Assembly (NCBI GenBank): GCA_013397435.1
Contig: VZRG01000297.1
Coordinates: 334,007-398,006 of the forward strand
Length of the DNA: 64,000 nucleotides
DNA from: Erythrocercus mccallii
Lineage: Eukaryota > Chordata > Aves > Passeriformes > Dicruridae
Reading direction: 5' to 3'
In this document: piece after piece, positions 22,451 to 35,200 of the stretch
How the letters are laid out: every line of letters starts with the position of its first letter
Position numbering within the stretch: the first letter of the stretch is position 1
The notes under the pieces: generated by a model
Seen by the model: the letters and a program-made list of their open reading frames with translations, nothing else
Told to the model about the DNA's origin: nothing
Databases searched by the model: none
Program-made: the position numbers and the translations under genes

Positions 22451-25400
22451 TATTTAGTAACTGCAATAAAGTATTGGTATTCGAACAGATTTTTATCTCT
22501 GCGGTAACAGAGACAAGACAAACGGCGTCTCTTTAGACTTACTTTTTAAGTGTTTATGATCTCCCTTAAGGAGCCTTGGGTAATTCATGCTGCTGCTAAT
22601 CCAGACAGGCTCTGACCTCCATGTTAGTTTCCAGCACGTGAAAAAGAGTCATCAACTCTCATATACATAAAATAGCGTGCATATGTATGATTATGTGTAT
22701 AATCAGCATCCTAGGTGTTAGACTTCATAGTCCAAAGCATCTTCCCTGTCCCTTTCGGTTAGGGACCGAAAACCATTCTGGGGAGAGGGATGCCCCGGGC
22801 CAGCTGCTGTGGTGTCGCAGGGCCAGCCAGCAGAGGTGTGACGGGGCTAAGTAGCATCCTGCCCGGGGCAGGACCGGAGCGCTCCACCTGGGCAGCTGCC
22901 TGTTCTGTAAACAGCCACACACGGAACTTAAAATCCCACAGGGACGCTAATAAATCTCCAGTTTTTTTCGCTCTCTTCCTTCACGCAGCACTGTAGGGGG
23001 CCTTTGTTTTGTAAAACGTTAGGAAGAGAGTGGCTGTTGTCAATAGTGGCACGGCACAGGTGCCGTAATAGAGACACGCTTGCGGCATCACACAGCCTGT
23101 CTTCATCTCCTCTCCCTCCTCTGGAATTTAATTCCTACTAAGTGTGAATAACTTACTGCCGCTATTTCAAGCTTCAAATGGTACTACAGTTTATAGACTA
23201 CAAAGAGCACTGGTGTTTAATATTTTTTGAGCTTTGGGTTTATCTAGAGATAGGAGGTAGTCATTATTATACCCAAACAAAAATACAGTGGCAGGAATTC
23301 TGCAGATGCTTTACAGCTCTACATAAAGATATGAGTGAAAAATTTGGTGGGATCATCCTACATCACCACTTCTGCCCTTTCTAAACACAACATATAAAAT
23401 ATTTTTGGGCAGATTTCACCTCAAAACATGCTTTTGACTGCATATTAGGCCTTTGCCTGATTAACTATCTGTCTGAAACTGAGTAGGTGTGGTGACAGTA
23501 ACAACATGTTGAAAAAATCATGCCAGTTCTCAGTAAGTAAGTTTCAAAGGCTGACATGACCATGTTTCTTCTATAATGAAAATTCGCTGCACATTTGGCT
23601 TTTCTTGTTCCTGGATCTACTAGTCTTCTTTGCAGATGCCTCAGAAACAATTGTTCCAGGTACTTTGCCAGTCCTAAGGAAGATAAATGTGTTTAACCTC
23701 ACAGAACAAAGTACCCTCCCACAACCCGAACATGCTTAAACAAAACACAGCTGCCCCAAAGAACAGCACAGGGGGGCTGCAAGTATATTTCAGTAGAGGA
23801 GGAAAAATAAAGCTAGTATGAACCTTCAAATTGTTCAGGAAAGAATGTATTATTTCAAAACTCTTCATATTTTTCCAGGCATTTGGACAATGGCATTCTT
23901 AAAAGCATGCCATTTCTGCCTTACAGCACCCTCAGAAGTACTAGATACCTCACAGAACAATTTGAAACAATTTGAAAGTAAGTTCTGGCTTGAAGTGTTT
24001 ACAATCCATTTTCCTTAAACTCAAGCAGGTGATGTTAAATTCAGTCCAAAGTGGTAAACAGCAGACATTTTTGCATTTCATTTCAGAATGCTGGTTCAGA
24101 ATTAGGTTTACAGAAAACTTCTCCAAGTGTTCACCTTGCTTTGCTCCCTGAATGCATGGTTAAATTCTTACCAAAGCCAGTAAGAGAGGAGTTGATCTTT
24201 ACTTTACTTCTGAAAATCTCAGTTATTAGGAATTGAAAATTATCAGTTGGATACAAGTAGAGTTGCAATCTGACTTTACTGTTAGGACCTGTTATCCCTG
24301 TTGCACAGCAAAAGCTTGGCCTGACCTCTCCCATTAAAATTAAACCCTCCATTAAGTATGTTTAGTTAAAGCACAGCTTTGTTTTCAAGACCTTAAGATG
24401 GATCATGCATCATTGCAGCTACTTAAGTGTCGTGCTGCTAATTTTGCATTCTGTCAAACTTACTTTTTCCTGCTGTGGCTTTTCCCACTGTTTTGACTTT
24501 TGGAAGGCCACTGGAACATAAGGATGATCTATTCACATGCCTCTCCTTTATGTTGACAACTGAGTCGGGCAGTCACAGAAGAATATTTGGAAAAGCAGGA
24601 GAAAGGAAGGTAATCATGCAAGAGAGTCACAGAATGGAAATTAAATACAGGCCTCCATTCACATCTGGCAACGTAAAAGTGCTAGATTTTAGGCCTAGAT
24701 CCTCATGCCCAGTTGAGCTCTGCTCACTGCACTATGAGAAGAGAGGGTGCAGCTCTTTTCATATCCTCCCAACCATGCAGCTGCCTAGTGCTCAGTGGGG
24801 ACAGAGATGCATGAGAAATCTGGTGATTTCATTTCTCTGGAGCTTTTTACTGCTGAGCTGTTAAAAAAATCTGTCCTACATAATGTAAATATATTCTGCA
24901 ACACAGCACATTATTCTTGATGAAGTCATATGGATGCTAGGCTGAAAATTTGCCTCTAATTTGCTCTGAGTATACTGCCTGCTTTCAAACATAAGGTGAA
25001 TGACTTATTGTAACCCCAGATTGGTTTCAACACCAAGTGATTAAGCCGTGACATCGAGACAAAGTAAATTAAGGAAGTGGTTTCATAGAACAGGCTGACA
25101 CGACAGGCACAGAACTAATTCTGTAGCAAAAAGAGGGATGAGTCATGCATCTGTTACATGTGCTTTGGTTAAATTCTTGAGGATCTCTACCTCTTGTACA
25201 TGTAAAAACACCAGGAAAGGGACTAAGCTTTCACATCATGCTTGTATATAGCAATACTACAGTAGCAGGATCTACTTTCAAACATTTCTCCCCATTGCAC
25301 TAGCAGATGAAATTAAACATCCCTCTTACCTTAGGGGAGCTATAACTTTCCTCTCTACTGCTGCTTTCTCACCCCAACTCCCTTTTGTTTAGAGAGCTGT

Positions 25401-26747
25401 ATCTCCAAAACGAGTTTGCAGTGGCTCAGCAGGCCACCACCTTTCTTTAATGGACATCTGTCATATTGCAGAACTTACATGTATTCCTTATCTTTTATAG
25501 TTTCAAAAAATGAGAAACAGATTCAAAAACCACACCCTGGTCAGCTCAGGGGGGCAGATTCACCATGGACTTAACCCATATCCCTAGTGAACTGCTGTTG
25601 ACAGATAAGTAGAGGTAGTTCCATTCTGGAGAAATGCAAAATTGTCATCTTGTTGTTAGTTGTGAATAGATGAAATCTGACTGATACAAATAGGTGGAGT
25701 CTGGTGAGCACATGCACTTCATATTCCTCAGTCTACCCCCAGTCTGTGCTTGCTAAGACAGTAATCTCATCTCAAGTGAGTTCAGTGTAGAAGAGGATTA
25801 TGATACCCACTGACTAAGTATCTCTTGGAGGCATCTGCTTTTTGCTTTTACTTTTTTCCTAATGTACAGTGTTCCTAGTACTGCAGCTACATGGACATAT
25901 ACCATGACACTTTAGGTAGGGAAGAGACTGGAATGCAAGTGACCAAACTAAAGGAGATGACAGTGTTAAGTAAAATGTCTCTATTGCCCTGACTTTGCTT
26001 CTTCCAGATGCCTGCTCACTTCAGTATTACTCAGAAAACAAGTCAAGGAAGCATGTCTCTACCTTTTCCCTGAAGTATTTGTACCATAATTACAGCTGCT
26101 CTGTTAGATTACCTTCAGTTTATACCAGAAGGTCCTATCAGACAGTCACAAAATGTGTTCTATAAAGGATCACTGAGCACTGATAATTCTGCAGTTCCCT
26201 GACCTTCACATACATGCTGCACTAGAAGCAGCTGTACTTCTCATAGATCTAGCATGCAAGTATCCACTCTGCCGCAACCACTCCCCACATTTTACATCTC
26301 TGATCTTTCCAAGTTCTTCTCAAAAGACTGTGAGATCTCATTTGCACTAAGAGCACTTGCTTTTACTGAATGGAGTTAGCCTTTCCTCATCCTTCCTTAG
26401 CAAAACCCCCAAGTACTAGCTGCTTTTAAATCGATTGACATTGAACTTCTATTGGTTCTAGCTGTAGCCACTGTTGCCAGGCTGTTGTTGCACAAGACAT
26501 GCACTGCTCTCGTGCACACTTAAGAGTATTTCTCTTTCTTAACTCAGCTGTCTTCTGTTCTTACTTATCCTCTGTGTTCTGCTGTTAAGGAACTTCCTCC
26601 ATTTCAGCCTAGAAGTGGCTGCATTTTGCTGGGTGATAAAGCAGCATACTGCATTTGTGTCATATCTCTGAACTAAAGTAACCCCAATGGAGAACTCTTT
26701 CATTATTGTGAGTACTGGAAGAGACCACACAGCAGAACTAGTCACAG
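22451..26747. other. Unannotated stretch downstream of the CpG island
   Basis: No gene or mobile element recognised. 22700-23000 stays moderately GC-rich and may be the island shore. ORF 24475-24864 (129 codons) shows no recognisable family or conserved motif. Confidence 0.5.
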
Positions 26748-26784
<37 letters not shown>

Positions 26785-26785
26785 N

Positions 26786-26822
<37 letters not shown>
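26748..26822. repeat. 75-base poly(A) run with one N
   Basis: An uninterrupted A tract apart from a single N at 26785. It could be the tail of a retroposed copy or a mononucleotide microsatellite. I see no recognisable retroposon sequence immediately upstream on the plus strand. Length and the N are likely affected by sequencing error. Confidence 0.95.
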
Positions 26823-26827
<5 letters not shown>

Positions 26828-29543
26828 AATGCAAAATCCTGTTTTCAGCATTAAACAGCCAAAAAAAGGCATCTGATTTGCAAGGTAATACATGCTAGAG
26901 GGGGCAAGAGACAGATGGGTTCTAAAATACACTGGCATAATTTTGGAAGTAACAATCTAGTTGTTAAATGCAAATGTAAGGAATTTTCCAGGGATGGAAG
27001 AGCCAAATTTTAAAAGCTATTTCAGTGTTATGGAAAATCTCCCAAAGAGCTTATCAGCATCTCCAGACTCCTAAGCACTCTGTGCTTCCTCTCCAAGGCA
27101 CATATGTTTCTCCAACCTGGATATGGAGATACTCTGGCAAATGTGTTCCTGTAGTTCTCCCTACTACCAGTATCATGCCATGATGCTCATCTTAAAGAGT
27201 GCAAATTTTGACAAGAGTTTTGCAGTGAGTGAACCAACAGGATTTTACTGACACATCTTATAGGTTTTCATTTGCCTGTAAAGGCTGTGTCTTAAAGGTT
27301 CTCTTCTACAATGAAATTCAAAACTAGTTTAGGAGCCCAAGGCTTTTGAAGTGCCTCCTTTGCAGTAGCAACAAACCAGGTAGGAACAGAAGGGCTTTTA
27401 AATATGAATGTTCAGGTAATGTCACCTCAGGCAGAATTTTAGCCCTAAATTTACTGACTGCATTTTGTAATAGCAAACCTGATGAAGGCAGAGACCTACC
27501 AAATCAAAGTAACAGCTGTTTTCTTTGGAGTTTTTTTCTCACTGTGTGATTTTGCAAACAAACTAGAAGGACAGCCTTTTCAAAACTAAACAGGATTTGT
27601 GGAGAGAACTGTTTAGAGAAAGCACAGTTGCTTTGCTGGGCAGAGTGATTCTGCCGATTGAAGGCACCTGGCAGCCAGCTGCCTGATCCTTGTTTAGGAA
27701 CTGGAAGCTGTTTTCATCAAGAAGTTCAACAGTGCAACAGTCAGAGGCCTTAATTATTTTGAAATTGAGGCTAAACTTTAGTTCAAAAACTCTGAACTCA
27801 CATTGCAAAGAGAAGTTGAATTCATACAACTATGGCACACTGTCTCAAGAAGAGGAGGAGACTGGTTTTACCCGCTAGACTTCTATGTGCCATCCCACAG
27901 TCATTTGACCTATATCCTTGCCCTCACCTCAGCCAAACACTCTCCTTCAAGTTCCAAACCCTCTTGCTTTAAATGGTGCAAGACAATATCTGGTAGTCCA
28001 AATATCTGAGTGCTCCCCAGAGTGCCTTTACACACTGGTGAGTGGTGGAAAGGGAAGAGCTGTAAAAGTTGCCTGTCAGCCAAGGGTTCGTGGCATGCTG
28101 TTGCAACTTGAAGGAGTCCCTTATATTCTTCAGCCAGAGCTGCATGGGTACATCTGGCCATTGTTGCTAGGATTTATAATTAAATAAGCATTTGAATCAC
28201 TGGTAAAGAAGCAGGAGGTTGGAACAGGGAGAATGGTGCACACATCTCTTATACTGTCCCGGTGCAGAGATGAGTAGTTAGTCTCATTCCAAACAAACAA
28301 ATTTATTAAAAATCCAAGTAACAGCTAGCAAAGCTAAGGGAAGGTTTGGGTCTTGCTGCAGTCCTTTGATACTTTTCTATTTCATGTATATGCATTATGG
28401 GATTACAGCAGGCACTAAAACCTTCCTCTCTCAAACATAACCCTTCACAGCTGCCAGCATAGAAGCATGCCAAAACAAAGATTGAGCCTCTAGCTATATA
28501 TCAAGGTAGGCAGAAAAAGAGCCATTTAACCATAAACTCCAGAGCTGCCTTGAGCAACAAGTTCCCATGGATTTGTGCTTTTTCTTTATTCTGCCCCACC
28601 ACATGCTTGGCTTATTTCAAGCATATAAACAGGGTTTCCCAACACACAGATATAATTCTTTAAATGTCTATGAATTCTAAAAAAAGAGAAAAGATTATAA
28701 TAATTTCCCTCTCCTGAATAAGTGAGTCAGTCCCCTAAAGCAAATTCCTATCATCCTTCATGTCTGGTTGCATTAATCTAAATATCTACAGTACTTACCA
28801 TGTGCACATCATTATTCAGGGAGTTTTGTTAAAAAAAGTTCCATCTATTAGTGTCAACCTCATTGACCTGATGTATGTCTATCATGGCTCATTAATCATA
28901 CATTAAAGACGTGTGGGTGCGGTCAAGTTTAGTCCTGGAGCAGGTTCTACTTCAGTGGGTTTGAATGTCACCTCCCATTGGGATAATTTATTTCCACAGG
29001 AAAGTAACATCTTAGGCTTTTCAGGAAGTTTCATTAGCTTTCACATTTTGCCCTTCACTTCATCTAATTTTCAGTCATCACTCCTCTTCCTATTACAAAT
29101 GTGCTTTCCCTGAAGTCACGGTTCACGGCATCAGCCAGAAGGAGCACTAGAGAACAACTCGTGATGTTTTTGGCGTCCAACAGTGTTGCTTCTGTGAAAA
29201 ATAATAGGCTCATGAGCTCAGCTTCTGCACATTTTTGTCCTTGACCCTCAGAACTTATTGTCATCTTTCAAAGTTTTATTCAGAGTCTCAAGAATACTTG
29301 AGGGCAGTGGTGAGGGTGCGTGAGCAGGTGGCGTGAATGCCATAGCTTAGTTTCATAAATATTTTATATTTGCATATTTGTTGGAGTCACATATTCTATT
29401 GGAGAACTTCTGCAATTAAGCAACAAGAACATGTGTCGCAGATCTTAAACAACTTGAAAATCTGACTTTTGGCTGGCACAGATATGTGCTCATTATAAGA
29501 GATATTATAACAGATTTCTGATTTTATACACATATAGGGTAAA
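26823..29543. other. Unannotated stretch
   Basis: No recognisable gene, RNA gene or mobile element. ORFs under 90 codons only. Confidence 0.5.
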
Positions 29544-29630
29544 TTACCTGTTGGTAAGCTCAACTATGTGGCAAGGAAAACCTATGTTGAGACTCCCTGT
29601 GCACTCCTGGAACTCTAGAATAAACTCCTT
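29544..29630 (+). repeat. 87-bp dispersed repeat, copy 1 (plus)
   Basis: Matches the reverse complement of 30969-31055 over 87 bases with seven differences counted by eye and no gaps. An AATAAA at its right side suggests the 3' end of a retroelement or an LTR R-U5 piece, but I cannot name the family. Sequence on either side of the matched block does not match. Confidence 0.85.
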
Positions 29631-30452
29631 CAAAAATGCAAAAAATGCTGTGAATATGTCAAAAATTAATTTTTCTTAGACCCTGAAGGTACATTTCTGG
29701 AGTTCTCCTTTATCCTGGCTGGTGTTTCAGGAGAAAATGTTTAGGAATGTGGGGGATCTCTAAGGTAAGTTAAAATATAAAGCACAGAACTGCATGTCTT
29801 GAGAACCCAAAGGCTCCATGGATATCACTTCAGTGCCTTATCTTTCCTCACATATTTGCTATCATATGTTTGCTATCCAACACATCTCCTCCAGCAGGAA
29901 TGGCCCTTTCTTATTATTCTACACACAGCTAGAATCATGAGGGTATTATTTAATGGGTTTCTCTATACAGAGGATATATATAATCATACAGACATTTCTT
30001 TCCAAGTTCTGTAGGAATAATTACTGGTTTTGACCAGTGTCAGACAGAAAATACTAAAGAGACTAACTTCATCTAGATGTTCCCAGAAACAGATGCCATT
30101 AAGATAGACAAGAGTTAAAAGCCTCTCTGTATTACTAGTAACTCTAAATAATAAAAGAAACAGTAGTACTCAGTCTTTTTCTAGTTGTGGATAACATTTT
30201 ATGAAAAATTAATAAACAGAATGTTTAGGATGAAGATCTATTTTTATTTTGGGGGCTATTTCTCATTCTGTGTTTTAGCCACAAAAGTGATTAATGAAAA
30301 TCAAAATACTAAATCCCTGCACAATGCTTCAAAAATGCATGCACAGACATAGTACCTGGAAAACAGAATTCAGAATTTACTGGAGACTAAATGGAGAGCT
30401 GAGGAGGCTCAGAGAGATAAAGCCAGTACCAAAGAGAAGTACGCAGGTACCT

Positions 30453-30770
30453 TGTCATTCTCTACAACTTCCTGAAAGGTGGCTGTAGTCAGGTGAGGGT
30501 TGATCTCTTTCTCCAGGCAGCAACTGACAGAATGAGAGGACAGAGTCTTAAGCTGCACTATGGGAAATATAGGTTGGATATTAGGAAAAGGTTTTTTATG
30601 GAACGAGTGATAAAGTACTGGAATGGCCTGCTCAGCTAGGTAGTGGAGTCACCATCCCTAGATGTGTTTAAAAAAAGATTGGATGTGGTACTCAGTGCCA
30701 TGGTTTAGTAGAGGTGGTGTAAGAGCATGGCCTTAAAGGTCTCTTCCAATCTAGTGATTCAGTGATTTGT
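30453..30770 (+). mobile_element. CR1 LINE 3' fragment, sense orientation
   Basis: Contains the terminal part of CR1 ORF2 and its 3' end, with recognisable motifs such as TACAACTTCCTGAAAGGTGG, AGGTTGGATATTAGG, TGGAGTCACCATCCCTAG and CATGGTTTAGTAGAGGTGG. It ends in a degraded GTGATTCAGTGATT tail. About 318 bp, 5'-truncated. Frames are broken. It lies between the two arms of the 87-bp inverted repeat. Confidence 0.88.
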
Positions 30771-30968
30771 ACATCATGTGTTCCAGGGAGTATTCCTTCA
30801 TAATGATTTATAGGAAAAAAACCTATAGTGGAAATCAGGAAGAGTCATGTGAGAGGTAATTGCAGTAATATTGAGCATACCTAAAATTACCTCCTTCGTT
30901 GTAATAGCAAGGAATTCAAAGTTGCATTTGTCAGCCACCAAGAGATTAAAAAAAATCTTCCTGTATCT

Positions 30969-31055
30969 AAGGAGTTTATTCTGGAGTTCCAAGAGTGCAC
31001 AAGGAGTCTCAATGTAGGTTTTCCTTGACACATAGTTGAGGTTACCAACAGGTAA
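30969..31055 (-). repeat. 87-bp dispersed repeat, copy 2 (minus)
   Basis: Reverse-orientation partner of 29544-29630, about 92% identical by eye. On the minus strand the block ends shortly after AATAAA. It sits within an open minus-strand frame (30798-31151, 117 codons) that has no recognisable domain. Likely a second copy of the same interspersed retroelement. Confidence 0.85.
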
Positions 31056-32017
31056 CTCCAGGCACAATGTGCGAAATTCTGTTAAGGAGCCATGCCTAAC
31101 CCATGCTACACTCAAAATCTTGCGTGAAAAAAGTAAATATGCCTTACACATAAAGATAAGGATTTATCAACAGTATAAATGAAATCTTAATAGGCCAATT
31201 AAAAAATTTTTATCAATCCATGTCTAGTTACTGCCATGATAAAGAAAAATAAGAATGCAATAAGGAGAAAATTCTCCATAATAATACAGTTTAAAATGTT
31301 GAACATACATTTCTTACTTTCTATCCTTTTCCCTGTTGTTATACTTGCTCTCTATTGCTCCTCTGGGTCCCAACGTAGATGGTTTCCACTTAGCTGGAGG
31401 AAAACAGAGGGAGTATATAATCAGCATGCAAATTCCTTTGCCATGATAATTTTGATTTCTCTTTCCTAATCTCCTTCCTTTTTTTTCCCCACATACATGT
31501 TTTTTATAATACTTTCACACATTATTCTTTTCTCACTGATCAACAGCTCCATATTAAATCAGAGTTTGGTATGCTTTACTTGTTTTAAGTGAATTAAATG
31601 TAATTTTTTTCACTTTTATAGTCATGCAAAGAGCTTTTTCCACCTCCAGGTCTCTGTTTCTTTAATTGATTACTGGTGGGCTGGGACCCTCAGAACCAGC
31701 CTCTGCCTCAGCTCTTATCATTCCATGCCCATACCCCTCCATTGTATCCTGGGTACCCCCTTGCCAAGGTCTCCTGTCATATGCCAGGCCAGCCTGTTAC
31801 TGCTCTATATGGCATCACTGTGGGTAAAATTATATGTTGCTTTGCCCAGAACAACTATTTCATAGTGCTACTGATAGTGAAAACCAGAAAAGAAAACTTC
31901 AGCATAATAATGACAACAAAATTACTAGAAATCCATACCGACACCATAAATCCCAGGAAATTCTACAGTAATTTTGGTGCAGGATTCCATGCTCAAAGCT
32001 GATGAGGGATTGGCATA
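31056..32017. other. Unannotated stretch
   Basis: Nothing recognised beyond short ORFs; the last 20 bases lead into the next CR1. Confidence 0.5.
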
Positions 32018-32272
32018 CAGGATCATAGAATCTCCTGTGTTGGAGGGCACCTACAAGGGTCCTGGAGTCCAACTCCTGCTCCTGCACAGGACATCCCAAG
32101 AGTCACATCATGTGCCTGACTGTTGTCCAAACACTCCTTGAACTCCATCAGGCTTGGTGCTGTGACCACTTCCTTGCAGAGCCTGTTCCAGTGCCCAACC
32201 ACCTCTGGGTTAAAAACCTTTTTCTGATATCCAACCTAAACCTCCCCTGACACAGCTTCATGCCATACTCAA
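32018..32272 (-). mobile_element. CR1 LINE 3' fragment
   Basis: Starts on the plus strand with AGGATCATAGAATCTCCTG (reversed tail), then GAGTCCAACTCCTGCTCCTG, CCTGTTCCAGTGCCCAACCA and CTGATATCCAACCTAAACCT. About 255 bp. Covers the same part of CR1 as 16047-16371. Non-coding. Confidence 0.9.
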
Positions 32273-35200
32273 CCCCAAATTTTAACTGTATGAACACCCA
32301 GCACATGAGCACTTTGTCATACTGCTACGCAGAATTTCTGAAGCAACAATATACATTGATGAGATTTTTACAGCTTCTTTAGGAAAAAGAGAAAATAAGA
32401 AATATCACAACCATCACAAAATTCAGCATCTTCCATAAAGGAGATTTGTTATTAATATTCCTACATTAATTATTGTGCAAGGCATGATGTATTATGTGAA
32501 GTTCTAAACTGGAGGTGGTTCTTTTGATCCATAAAATAGCATAATATGAGAAAAACATGTTACAAGTAGAGACAAAGCTTAGTTAGGATTTTTTTTTCCT
32601 TTTAAGCCTTTTCTTCTACCTCTTAGTCATTATTTTTCCTATAATGACTTTTATTCCTTAATTTACCATCTAAGGACATTTTGGTCTGCCTCTAAAAAAA
32701 AGCAAAAGCTTTAGTTTGAACATATGCCAAAATTTTAGCACCTGTCTTCTGTTTGACACAGATCAATGCAAACACTCCCTTATCTTTTTGCATTTAATAC
32801 TGCCTATCAACTAATCCATTTCTTCAGTTTTATAAATACTGCATATTCAAACTGCTTTTATAACTCTAAACTCAAAATTAATATTGAATAAAATTGTAAA
32901 AAACAAAAAGCGTACAATTTTGTAAAAACAGTATTATGTGGAGAGAATAAAGAACTTATCCACAAAAACCTGGAGATTTTTATTAACAAAATACAATACA
33001 GAAGCTAATATATTGGGAGAGAAATTTTTTGGTTTGATTCTATTTTTTCACCATAGAGTTTACCATTCTATTATTTGACCAGCGCTATTAAAAGACAATT
33101 ATATAATAAGAGAAAAAAGCAATTATTTGTAATTACCCTATTTATTCATTTGACTGAGAGCAGTAAGATCAGATGAATATTCACTTTATAGCTACTTGTC
33201 AATGATAAATTATTCTTCAAGCCACCCAGGAGATAATGGTGAATCACTGGATAAAAAACCTAAATAATAATCTTCCCTCTGAAAACAGACTATCATTGGG
33301 TCTTCTTACTCTTTTACAATTAAATCCAAGTTTTTACCCTGTCTCAAGCTATTCACAGGGATGAGTCTGTCTTGAGAGTGTCATTTTGGTGAAGCCTGTA
33401 ATTTTAATCATTTCTGTACATGCCATTTTAAAAGGTGAGTCGATTTTACTATGATTATTTGATTAGAGGGAAATAACCTGGGTCCCCTCTACCCCCAAAA
33501 TCTTTAAGCAAGGGATGGCCTACCTAAAAGTCCTTGAAGAGACTGCATTCTAAGTGCAGTGCTTGCACTGCATGTAATGTATGTAATAATGAATGTAATA
33601 TATTGCACAGGTGGAGACTCCTGGGTATCCAGGCCCACACACAATGCATGAAATGAGCCAAGAAGTATTTAAATGAGTTTTGAATTGCTTTGAGGTCCAT
33701 AGCCTAACTCCACCTATAATGGCCTAATCAGCGCTGGTGATCAGCATTATCATCTGCCTGTGAACAACCCTGGAAAACCCTGCCTCCTTGATCCTCCACG
33801 GTTGGTCCTGTGCTTCTTCTCTTTCTCCATCACATGAAACCTGTGTCTCATGTTGCCAGGAGGCTGGGTACCCCCTGCTTTCAGCCTATATTAATGTGAA
33901 TGATTGCAAGATTCTTGTATTTACAAATCATCCCCTGAAAAGTTGATTCATCTAACTGTTCCCTTATTTCCTCTTTCTGGAAAGATATCTGGGATAACTC
34001 TCTGCTGGTACTGATCTAGGCTGAATTGCTCAGTACCTTTTTCTGATTCCTCGATGTCTCAAATAAATGTTAATTTATGTAATCCTTTGGTGTTTAGATT
34101 TGTTTTCTTTTGGTCTTATGCAGTTTTTTTTCCTTTGATTGGTTGGGTTTTTCGTTGGGTTTTTGTTTTGGGGGTGTTTCCTTGAGAAAGAAAATTCTCT
34201 CTAATATAAGATATAAATGTGATTTTGAAGATAGCTCATTCTGTTCAAAAACCAGTCTGCATAATACAGCATCAGGTGTGCCATATATTCTCTTTTAGTC
34301 ATATCTGAGAAGGTTTTGCATGTTCAAAACAGCTGTACATGCACTTAGGCTGCCTAAGGCATGCAACATACTATTTCAGTGGCACATAAGAAAGAACTAT
34401 GCTGCCAGGCTGGACAAACACTGACCACCATAGAAAGCAGTATCTGTTTTATGCCCATGGGGCACTGCACCAGTGCAGTGTTGATATAACCCCTCTGGTC
34501 TAGAATCCTCAGCAACTGTGAACATAACTCCACATCTCTTGAACTGAAGGCCAGGATCAGGAAGCAGCTAGCAAGGAGATATGGCCAATAACTTTTCCCA
34601 TTAACTAACTGACTCAACACTTCCTCAAGCTTCTCTTAGTACTGAACTTTACCAGTAACCTCAAATGCTTTTGTAATAAATTCAGTGGAATACTGGGCTA
34701 TGTGTTCTGCTGTAGAACCTGCTTGAAGGGGGAATGGAAGTCTCAGAGCTTAAACTGTACCCTGCATAAAACAATATCAGGTCTTACCCCAATCCTATGC
34801 AGGAAAAAAAGGGAAATTGATCTCTCATTTTACTCGGGGGCTTCTTTGATGAGGCAAAGTGGAAGCAGTAAGACTCAAAGCACATTTCTTAATAGTAGTT
34901 TTCTTTTGATATTGTATTTCTGCACTTATTGAGGTGGTATGTACCAAGATGAAATTGCAGCTGCTACTATCAAAGTTTTGATGTCTGTAGTCTCCTGGTT
35001 CTGCTAGCTTTAGCTTTAGTATGGAATGACCTAGTGTATTGGTCTGGTCAAAATATGGTTTATTCCAGTGACAAGTAAATAAATGTAATTCTTAGTTTGC
35101 CAGTCAGTTCAGATCAGAACTTTGAAGACCTCCAAATCTGTGTGTTAACAGAAGTACATAAGGATATATACATAAGTAAGATCAGAGCTCCATCTCACTC

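Noticed and set aside
24475..24864. 129-codon plus-strand ORF
   Set aside because: No family signature, no splice or promoter context, and a length within chance expectation for a window of this size.
33600..34070. Possible old LTR or retroposed 3' end closing with AATAAA at 34062
   Set aside because: No convincing terminal TG/CA, target duplication or second copy in the window; left as unannotated sequence.
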